Source: Candidatus Omnitrophota bacterium (lineage in GTDB: Bacteria > Omnitrophota > Gorgyraeia > Duberdicusellales > 4484-171). Taken from it: 19,770 nt of DNA. Each line of letters starts with the position of its first letter. Positions within the stretch are counted from its first letter, which is position 1. Positions 7,689 to 13,606 of the stretch are shown piece after piece. The DNA lies in NCBI GenBank assembly GCA_016939345.1, contig JAFGHG010000077.1:1-19770 (forward strand), given 5' to 3'. The notes beneath the pieces were generated by a model, which was not told the origin of the DNA, ran no database searches, and saw nothing but the letters and a program-made list of their open reading frames with translations. The position numbers and the translations under genes are program-made.

Positions 7689-10034
7689 ATGGTAGGGTAT
7701 ATTTTGCCAAAAATACCCCTTATTATGCTTAAAACCAAAGAAATCAAAAAAAAACAGAGTTTTACCCTTCTTGAAGTAATAATCTCTCTGGCAATAACTG
7801 TTGTTATTACCGCTATTTTGCTCTTAACCCTGAACCAGTCGCTAGATCTATGGCAGCAGGGTAATACCACATCAAAATCCATACAACAATCTGACATAAC
7901 TCTTCATTGGATTGAAAATGACCTGAAAAGCTTAAAAACATTAGATTTTGCCGGAGAAAAAAGGCTTGTGCTTACCGACAGTCATGGTGCGCAGATTGAA
8001 TATTATTACACGGGAAGTAAAATCCTTAGGATGTATAAAGGAGTTACTGGCCCCGTGACAACAGACACTGTCCTTTCAAACGTAGCATATTTTAGATTTA
8101 CTTACCGTAAAAATTTAAACCAAGTAATTCCTAATGAAATTCTCTATCCTGCTACCGGTATACCTGAAGTTGATTGTTATATGGTAAACCTGGTTGGCGT
8201 TGCTTTGACTGTTTTACGAAATGATGTTGAATTTGACGTCTGGACAAGCGTAAAATTAAGCTATAGAAAAACCGCACCAGTTAGAAATGTAAGCACAAAC
8301 CCGATCACATATTATATGACAATCCAGGACGCGTTAAATGACCCTAATCTTAATGACGGCCATGTAATCCAGGTTTCAGGCGGAACATATACATCCAGTG
8401 AAACAAATGAAATAGCCATTAATAAATCTGTCAGCATTAAAGGAGGATACAGCAATCCTGAATGGATACAAGACTTAACCGATATTGCAAACCAGACAAT
8501 TATTGATGCCCAAGGTTCTGAAAGAACTGTCTGGGTTACGAACAACCATGACTATATATTGCTAGAAGGCTTTAAGTTTATAAATACTCAAAGAGCAGTT
8601 TTTGTAAATTATTTTAACTCTGACGGTTCAGGCCTATTTATCCAAAAATGTATTTTTAACGATATGGATATCGGAGTCCAGATCTTAAAAAGCGGTAAAG
8701 TCAATGTCATTGAAAATATCTTTACCAGCAGTAATTTCGGTATTTCAATAGGAGGCGACAACTATCCAGATAAGGAGATACTTATTTCCGGTAATATATT
8801 CGGCGGGTCTGCCGGGCAAGGCAATAAAAATGCAGGTATTGAAATGAAAAGTAAAGACAATATCGGAAAAGTCACTATTTCTGATAATACCTTTTCTTAT
8901 AACGGCAGCCCAACTATGCAATCTGCCGGCGGAGCGGTTATGATGCAACTTAGGAATCAGGGGACCATAAAGATCAATAATAATCTCTTTGCATATAATC
9001 TTTTTAAAAATAGGAAATATGGAACTAATTATTTCCCCGGCGGCGCCGCTGCAATAAGTTTGTTCTGTGAACCGCCGGTTTATTTTGGAAGCCCCTATGA
9101 CAGCCAGCCTTTTAGTGGAAAACTCACCATTGAATCAAATATAATCAGAAACAACGAAACAAAAACCTATTTTACCGGAGCAGGTGGTATTTTTATTGAC
9201 AGAAATCTTTCAACTGAGATAAGCATTGACAATAACCTGATAGAAAATAATGTTCTGCGCGTTCATTCTCCTGCAGATTTTGCTGCTGCTGCTATTGCAA
9301 TAAGGCAGTTTAGTGAGCCGTCTTTTCTACATTATATTAAACATAACAAAATCCAGTACAACACTACTGATTTTGACTGTACCGGCATCTATATAGGAGA
9401 TATGCTCGCTGATGCAAGGATTTTTTTTAGTTTTAATATTTTAAAAAATAACCATACTACAAGCGGGACAGCAACTACCAATTCAGAACCAGCGGCAATA
9501 AGGATAAACAGCTCCGGCACAGGAAATACCTTGGAAGTTGTTAATAATCTAATATTTAATAATTATTCTGATATAGCTTCGAAACCAGCTGGCGGGATAT
9601 GGGTTGATAATTCCAAAGATTTAGACATCATCAACAATACATTAACCGGTAACCAATTCGGATTTGGTTGCCAGACCATAACTCCTCTTCCATATTTTAA
9701 ATATAATATTTCATGGGGCAATGGAAGTGACGACTTCGATGTAATAGGCAGCTCAATAGAATCAGAGGCTAATTACTACCGTGATCCGGAAACCTCTGCT
9801 GATCTGCCTAATAAAGATATAATCAGTATGGACGATCCTTTTGAAGACGCTGCTTCTGAAAATTATCTTTTGAAAAACGGGGCGCTTTGTATTGATATAA
9901 ACCCTTCTTCTATGATGCATGAAGCTGTTCCACCTGGAAAAGGCTCGACAAAATATGATGCTGGTGTGTATGGCGGTAATTATAACGACCAACCAATAGG
10001 TAACAGGACAAACCCTATTGGCCCTCAAATCTAA
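7689..10034 (+). CDS. Minor pilin (GspJ/PilW-like) fused to a right-handed beta-helix domain
   Basis: 781 aa. A prepilin-like N-terminus reads KKKQS/FTLLEVIISL: the predicted cleavage site is S24/F25, with Glu at +5 (E29) and a hydrophobic helix (25-46). The -1 residue is Ser, not the usual Gly. Residues 47-200 resemble a GspJ/PulJ pseudopilin body (LDLWQQGN, WIENDLKSLK, YFRFTYRK). From about 205 to 775 the protein becomes a pectin-lyase-like parallel beta-helix: TIQDAL, GHVIQVSGGTY and VSIKGGY form the entry strands, then many coils follow with asparagine ladders (IKINNNLFAYN, ISIDNNLIENN, LDIINNTLTGNQ). Ordinary GspJ/PilW proteins are about 200-350 aa, so this is a large added surface domain, probably displayed on the pilus. 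Start is uncertain: ATG 7689 has no ribosome-binding site, AGGG at 7694-7697 would suit TTG 7704, and ATG 7725 would give a compact 12-residue leader. Confidence 0.85.
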   Translation: MVGYILPKIPLIMLKTKEIKKKQSFTLLEVIISLAITVVITAILLLTLNQSLDLWQQGNTTSKSIQQSDITLHWIENDLKSLKTLDFAGEKRLVLTDSHGAQIEYYYTGSKILRMYKGVTGPVTTDTVLSNVAYFRFTYRKNLNQVIPNEILYPATGIPEVDCYMVNLVGVALTVLRNDVEFDVWTSVKLSYRKTAPVRNVSTNPITYYMTIQDALNDPNLNDGHVIQVSGGTYTSSETNEIAINKSVSIKGGYSNPEWIQDLTDIANQTIIDAQGSERTVWVTNNHDYILLEGFKFINTQRAVFVNYFNSDGSGLFIQKCIFNDMDIGVQILKSGKVNVIENIFTSSNFGISIGGDNYPDKEILISGNIFGGSAGQGNKNAGIEMKSKDNIGKVTISDNTFSYNGSPTMQSAGGAVMMQLRNQGTIKINNNLFAYNLFKNRKYGTNYFPGGAAAISLFCEPPVYFGSPYDSQPFSGKLTIESNIIRNNETKTYFTGAGGIFIDRNLSTEISIDNNLIENNVLRVHSPADFAAAAIAIRQFSEPSFLHYIKHNKIQYNTTDFDCTGIYIGDMLADARIFFSFNILKNNHTTSGTATTNSEPAAIRINSSGTGNTLEVVNNLIFNNYSDIASKPAGGIWVDNSKDLDIINNTLTGNQFGFGCQTITPLPYFKYNISWGNGSDDFDVIGSSIESEANYYRDPETSADLPNKDIISMDDPFEDAASENYLLKNGALCIDINPSSMMHEAVPPGKGSTKYDAGVYGGNYNDQPIGNRTNPIGPQI

Positions 10035-10047
10035 ATTATATCAGTAA

Positions 10048-11367
10048 ATGAGAAGAATTTTTAAAAAAGCCCAGATGTTGATCGTTTCCCTCCTGATTTT
10101 TTCTGTAACCATATCTTTAGGCATAGCTTTTTTAAGTATGAGCCGGACAAATTTCCGTATTGTTGAAAATCAAGTAGATTCTATAGTATCACACTATTTG
10201 ATCGAAACCGGCGCCCAGAGAGCAAGAGAAAGGCTCCAGGCTGATTTTGACAATTACGCTTTATCAGGAGGTACACCAGTAACCGATTCATTAAATGTTC
10301 CTGACCCGAATATCCCCGGCTCATTTATGCCGCTTAATATTGACGTTTCTAATGTTTTCGGCGGCCGGCAGAGAAATGTCCAGATACAGACTGTTTCCGG
10401 ACGTTCACACGATTCATCAACAAGACAATACAGGGAAGTTCTTACTACTGAAAATATCGCCTGGATAGCAGATCAGACTGTTAACAAGCTGATTAAGATT
10501 GATTCTTTTGGCAATGTTATTTTCGAAGTCCCCGGCATATTACAGCCTTATAAAATAGAAATTAACCCTAATACCGGAGATGTATGGGTTGCAGGTTTAA
10601 AGCGGATTTATAAGGTTGACAGAGACGGTAATGTTTTACGCACTATTGTGCTCAGCGATAACCCCCAGGCAATAGCAGTTAATCCACTAAACGGCGATGT
10701 CTGGGTAGGAACAGCAGGCACCCATATTTTATGGTATGATTCTGACGGAAACTTAAAACATATACCTTATCCGGGCTTTTCAGATGTTAACGGCATTGCC
10801 ATAAATACATACAATAACAATGATGTATGGATATGTGATTCAGGTAATTCTCAGGTTGTGAGATTCAAGTTTGTTGGGGGATCAGAGCCTTATGCAGAAG
10901 AAAGGTTTTCAAGTTTTTTAGGAACTAACTTTATCCATCCCGGCGCCATAGCAATTGATCAATCAGGAGGTAATGTTTATATTGCAGAATACGTTGTGCT
11001 CAACGACACCTTTTATGTCTACGACAGGATGGCAAACCCCATACGTCAAGAAAACATCTGCCAGAGAATACGTGATATCGATTTTGATCCTGATACGAAT
11101 TATATGTGGCTTGCTTGTTTTGTAAGTCCGGTCAAAAGGATCAATCCTGACGATTTTACAAGTGCTGACATCATGAGTGTATTTAACCCCACGTCTGTAG
11201 CTTATGATAATGAAACAGGTGGCTGCTGGATATCAGATTCCTCAAACCATCGGGCAATAAGAGTTGATATAAACTGTACCCAGGATTTAGAATTTCCTGG
11301 ATTAAACTACGGCCAGGGGATAGCAAGCGCCTCTTCAATAATAAACCGCATAGTTGAGCTGGAATAG
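10048..11367 (+). CDS. PilX/GspK-like minor pilin fused to a beta-propeller domain
   Basis: 439 aa. The N-terminus has a short basic leader (MRRIFKKA), one hydrophobic helix (about 9-31) and a following amphipathic region with SMSRTNFRI and ETGAQRARERL, the pattern of PilX/GspK N-termini; like many of those it has no Glu at +5. After a linker (about 70-130), residues 133-430 contain seven repeats ending in W/Y-rich strands: AWIADQ, VWVAGL, VWVGTA, VWICDS, VYIAEY, MWLACF and CWISDS, each followed by a polar-aromatic strand such as LIKIDSFGN or IYKVDRDGN. This fits an NHL/SMP-30-type beta-propeller, possibly seven-bladed. The start is 13 bases after the beta-helix gene, so they are likely co-expressed. 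PilY1 tip adhesins also carry a propeller and work with PilX, so a tip-complex role is inferred. No enzymatic residues can be assigned. Confidence 0.82.
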   Translation: MRRIFKKAQMLIVSLLIFSVTISLGIAFLSMSRTNFRIVENQVDSIVSHYLIETGAQRARERLQADFDNYALSGGTPVTDSLNVPDPNIPGSFMPLNIDVSNVFGGRQRNVQIQTVSGRSHDSSTRQYREVLTTENIAWIADQTVNKLIKIDSFGNVIFEVPGILQPYKIEINPNTGDVWVAGLKRIYKVDRDGNVLRTIVLSDNPQAIAVNPLNGDVWVGTAGTHILWYDSDGNLKHIPYPGFSDVNGIAINTYNNNDVWICDSGNSQVVRFKFVGGSEPYAEERFSSFLGTNFIHPGAIAIDQSGGNVYIAEYVVLNDTFYVYDRMANPIRQENICQRIRDIDFDPDTNYMWLACFVSPVKRINPDDFTSADIMSVFNPTSVAYDNETGGCWISDSSNHRAIRVDINCTQDLEFPGLNYGQGIASASSIINRIVELE

Positions 11368-11386
11368 CCTGCCTTAACAGAATAAC

Positions 11387-11467
11387 TTTATGTCATTTGA
11401 CTAGTCTAACCTATATTTTTTTTCTAACATAAACTACTGTCATATAGATGTTTATGTAAAAATGACT
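11387..11467 (+). repeat. Gapped direct repeat TTTATGT-N4/5-TGACT upstream of the HTH gene
   Basis: The first copy is TTTATGT (11387-11393), CATT, TGACT (11398-11402). The second is TTTATGT (11451-11457), AAAAA, TGACT (11463-11467). A third TGACT follows at 11475-11479, twelve bases after the second, giving two copies of AAATGACT (11460-11467 and 11472-11479). Repeated short words just upstream of the promoter suggest binding sites for a regulator. Confidence 0.5.
11427..11457 (+). repeat. 8-base inverted repeat ACATAAAC / GTTTATGT
   Basis: ACATAAAC (11427-11434) and GTTTATGT (11450-11457) are perfect reverse complements separated by 15 bases. The arms are AT-rich and not followed by a T-run on this strand, so an operator is more likely than a terminator. 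It lies 22 bases upstream of the -35 box of the HTH gene promoter. Confidence 0.5.
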
Positions 11468-11476
11468 ATTGAAATG

Positions 11477-11487
11477 ACTTGACAAGT
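11477..11487 (+). promoter_or_regulatory. Palindrome over the -35 box (candidate operator)
   Basis: ACTTGACAAGT is a perfect 5+1+5 palindrome whose centre is the TTGACA -35 hexamer. Small Cro/C1-type regulators commonly bind such short palindromes in their own promoters, and the gene downstream encodes one. Autoregulation is inferred. Confidence 0.5.
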
Positions 11488-11507
11488 TGCAATTTAAAAC
11501 TTAAAAT
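11479..11507 (+). promoter_or_regulatory. Sigma-70-type promoter for the HTH/minor pilin unit
   Basis: A perfect TTGACA (11479-11484) is followed after exactly 17 bases by TAAAAT (11502-11507), five of six matches to TATAAT. Transcription would start near 11514, giving a leader of about 23 bases before the ATG at 11537. This is the best promoter match seen in the window. It probably drives the HTH gene and the downstream pilin and assembly genes. Confidence 0.65.
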
Positions 11508-11536
11508 TATTATAAATAGATAAAAAAAGATAAATT

Positions 11537-11761
11537 ATGTCAGTAATAGAAGTAGTAAAGATAAATAAAAAGGTTCCTTTCGAGGAAAGGTACAAACTAG
11601 CTCAGAGCCTAAAGAAATACAGGCAAAGGCGTAATATGAGCCAGGAGGAGCTTGCTCAACTTATTGGAACATCGGTTTTTAGCGTAAGCCGCTGGGAGCG
11701 AGCCAAGCATTATCCGCCCCGGACTACGCTTAAGCTCATGAAGATCATAGGTATTTTATGA
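11537..11761 (+). CDS. Small XRE/Cro-type HTH regulator
   Basis: 74 aa. Residues 20-66 form a Cro/C1-type helix-turn-helix: LAQSLKKYRQRRNMSQEEL, turn QLIGTS, recognition helix SVFSVSRWER (46-55), and closing residues HYPPRTTLKLMKII. The SRWERA signature after the recognition helix is typical. There is no extra sensor or oligomerisation domain; the first ~18 residues could form a short arm. It lies between the propeller minor pilin and the GspH-like pilin, preceded by a strong promoter with a palindrome, and its stop overlaps the next start (ATGA). These features suggest an autoregulated controller of the pilus operon, which is inference. The ribosome-binding site is weak (A-rich leader only). 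Confidence 0.85.
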   Translation: MSVIEVVKINKKVPFEERYKLAQSLKKYRQRRNMSQEELAQLIGTSVFSVSRWERAKHYPPRTTLKLMKIIGIL

Positions 11762-12327
11762 AAACTAATTCTACTTTTACGCTTATAGAGCTGTGTTTAG
11801 TAATTGCTATTATAGCAATTACTGTAGGGATTATGGTCCCCAGGGTAACTGCCTGGAATAGAAAGCAAATGGTGCTTTCAGCAGGCCAAAACCTTTTTGC
11901 AGATATAGTACTTACCCAACAAATGGCCTTAATTCATGAAAATGGCTATACTTACTTTGGCATCGACTTTTTTGCCAACCAGGGCCCTGATAATAACCGT
12001 TTAGGCTATAAAGTCTTAAGGTATGAACCAATAACGGTTACGCCGCCTATAAACAACACAGCTGCTCATACTGTTATAAAGAGCTTTGATGCGGCTGATA
12101 ATCCTCAATTCCATGAACCTCATATGTTGTTATCTAAGAATATAGTATTTTCTCCGATCTCTACTCTTGATGAAAACAGCCAGATAGTGTTTAATTCTTT
12201 AGGTTCGGCTACTAGAAACGGGACTGTACTTATACCTGATACTCCAAACACCATTGTTTTAACTGATACCCAGACAACAACTAGAATAAAGATCGAGCCT
12301 TTAACAGGAACAGCTGAGGTCTATTGA
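11758..12327 (+). CDS. GspH/FimT-like minor pilin
   Basis: 189 aa. Short leader MKTNST, then FTLIELCLVIAIIAITVGIM, a class III (prepilin) signal with Glu at +5 of the mature protein; the -1 residue is Thr instead of Gly. After the helix, VTAWNRKQMVLSAGQNLFADIVLTQQMALIHENG matches the GspH/FimT pattern (helix followed by an LxxxLxxAxxxA-like region, then beta-rich C-terminus). The C-terminal part contains IVFNSLGSATRNGTV and TTTRIKIEPLTG, matching the F...G...G and final I.I...TG strands of FimT/GspH. It would be an initiating minor pilin at the tip. Coupled to the HTH gene (ATGA overlap); ATAGG at 11747-11751 is a good ribosome-binding site. Confidence 0.88.
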   Translation: MKTNSTFTLIELCLVIAIIAITVGIMVPRVTAWNRKQMVLSAGQNLFADIVLTQQMALIHENGYTYFGIDFFANQGPDNNRLGYKVLRYEPITVTPPINNTAAHTVIKSFDAADNPQFHEPHMLLSKNIVFSPISTLDENSQIVFNSLGSATRNGTVLIPDTPNTIVLTDTQTTTRIKIEPLTGTAEVY

Positions 12328-12866
12328 TGAAGTTTAAAAAAAGCCTTACTTTGATCGAAATAATAGTTTCTATTGCAGTTATTGTGATAAGCCTTTTAGG
12401 AGCAGCAGCACTTTTCACTATGTCTATGAGGATGACCCGGGAAAGCAAAATAAGATTTAACAGTGCCATATTAGCCAAAGATCTTATGGAAGAGATATCT
12501 ACAAAAAAATGGGATGAGCTTAGCAGCCCCTCAATTGTACTTGGACCGGAATTCGGAGAATCTAGAGCTGGTTCAACAGAACTTACCTACTGGGATGATA
12601 TCGATGATTACAATGGCCTCAGCAATAATCCTCCCCAGGCAATCGATGGGACAGTAATGAACGGCAGTAATCATCCGTACCCTAATTATTCGAATTACCG
12701 CCGCAGTGTAACGGTTCGTTACGTTGATGATACTACACTGCAGCCTGCTGCTTTCCAAACTAATTATAAACGCATAAGGATAAGAGTCGATTATTCGCAT
12801 TCTAAGAATTTTGCTGACCCTGATCACACTTTCAACCTTGATCAAGTTATGACCAATACCCGTTAG
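12327..12866 (+). CDS. GspI/PilV/MshD-like minor pilin
   Basis: 179 aa from ATG 12327, which overlaps the previous stop as TGATG, with GAGG at 12315-12318 eight bases upstream; an in-frame TTG at 12324 is a less likely start. N-terminus MKFKKS/LTLIEIIVSIAV is a prepilin signal with Glu at +5 and Ser at -1. After the helix, AKDLMEEISTKKWDEL and the block TYWDDIDDYNGLSNNPP match the MSHA pilin protein MshD (consensus-like FDDVDDYHGL), and the C-terminus has RRSVTVRYVD and KRIRIRVDYSH strands. It is probably a minor pilin in the tip initiation complex with the H-, J- and K-like proteins. The MshD-like block suggests the closest relatives are MSHA-type systems. Confidence 0.88.
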   Translation: MKFKKSLTLIEIIVSIAVIVISLLGAAALFTMSMRMTRESKIRFNSAILAKDLMEEISTKKWDELSSPSIVLGPEFGESRAGSTELTYWDDIDDYNGLSNNPPQAIDGTVMNGSNHPYPNYSNYRRSVTVRYVDDTTLQPAAFQTNYKRIRIRVDYSHSKNFADPDHTFNLDQVMTNTR

Positions 12867-12875
12867 GGAGATTTT

Positions 12876-13226
12876 ATGGAAGAAAAAAGGAAAGAACCCC
12901 GGATAAAGGATAGAGTGATTGTCCATTATGAAATTGGCGAAGGAAGAAAAATAGAACAAGAAGTTGCTTCCCGCGATATCAGCATGACAGGCATCCAAAT
13001 CTCTATAGAAAGGAATTTAAAAGACGACTTCAGCAGATGGAAAAAATTAGAACTGCAGTTATGTGTTTTAGAAGATGTTATACCTTTTATCCTTAAAGGA
13101 GAGGTTGCCTGGATAAAAGAAGACCCCGAAGACATCATGGGCAGGTATCTTGTAGGTATTGAATTTATATCTGTAGATGAATTCCAGAAAGAACGTCTAA
13201 AAAAATACATTAACCGAAAAACTTAA
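12876..13226 (+). CDS. PilZ domain protein 1 (c-di-GMP receptor)
   Basis: 116 aa, a single PilZ domain. Both c-di-GMP-binding motifs are intact: RxxxR as RKEPR (5-9) and D-x-S-x-x-G as DISMTG (34-39). The domain continues with beta strands (LELQLCVLE, ILKGEVAWI, YLVGIEFISV) and ends with a helix of the form DEFQKERLKKYI. AGGGAG at 12865-12870 is a good ribosome-binding site. It follows the minor pilin genes and is followed by a second PilZ gene five bases later. With the diguanylate cyclase and the MshEN-type ATPase in this locus it probably relays c-di-GMP level to pilus assembly. Partner unknown. Confidence 0.9.
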   Translation: MEEKRKEPRIKDRVIVHYEIGEGRKIEQEVASRDISMTGIQISIERNLKDDFSRWKKLELQLCVLEDVIPFILKGEVAWIKEDPEDIMGRYLVGIEFISVDEFQKERLKKYINRKT

Positions 13227-13231
13227 AAAAC

Positions 13232-13606
13232 ATGCAAGAAAGAAGAAAATACAAACGGATAAAAGACAGGTTGGTAGTTATCTGCAAGCTTCCCAAAAAT
13301 GCAAAAGTCGAAGAATTGGGCTCTACCGGTGATATAAGCTCCGGAGGAGCAAAAATATATATTCCCAAAAACCTTGCAAAAGGCGAAAAAATAGACTTTG
13401 ACATAAGCCTTCTTAACGATGCAATACCAATACTGGCTCATGGAGAGGTTGTCTGGGTTAAAAAGATGCCCCAAAAGAAAACTAAAGGCAAAAAAGACAA
13501 TCTTGAGGAATTTATCGTAGGGATACGTTTTGTCCGCTCAGGCAGCTTTGACGACCAGCGTATCGATAAGCATATTAAGAGAAAGTTGATAAGAGGCGAT
13601 GAGTAA
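13232..13606 (+). CDS. PilZ domain protein 2 (c-di-GMP receptor)
   Basis: 124 aa, a tandem paralogue of the preceding gene with motifs at the same residue positions: RKYKR (5-9, RxxxR) and DISSGG (34-39, DxSxxG). Shared framework includes KRIKDRLVV, IPILAHGEVVWV and EFIVGIRFV. It differs by a lysine-rich insertion (MPQKKTKGKKDN, about 76-87) in the strand-to-strand loop before the last beta strand, which could alter the partner or give a basic surface. The ribosome-binding site is weak, so translation is probably coupled to the first PilZ gene. Its 3' end overlaps the PilM-N start by 8 bases, tying it to the assembly genes. Confidence 0.9.
   Translation: MQERRKYKRIKDRLVVICKLPKNAKVEELGSTGDISSGGAKIYIPKNLAKGEKIDFDISLLNDAIPILAHGEVVWVKKMPQKKTKGKKDNLEEFIVGIRFVRSGSFDDQRIDKHIKRKLIRGDE

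Noticed and set aside
8500..9700. Recurrent AAT-rich DNA words suggesting a tandem DNA repeat
   Set aside because: They reflect asparagine ladders of the beta-helix protein; the DNA copies are not near-identical or evenly spaced.
11399..11423. Possible terminator: palindrome GACTAGTC (11399-11406) followed by a run of eight T (11416-11423)
   Set aside because: The palindrome has no loop and only four base pairs per arm, and nine bases separate it from the T-run, so a stable terminator hairpin cannot form.
12324..12326. TTG as start of the GspI/MshD-like pilin
   Set aside because: ATG at 12327 overlaps the previous stop as TGATG, has GAGG at a good distance, and gives a normal short prepilin leader.
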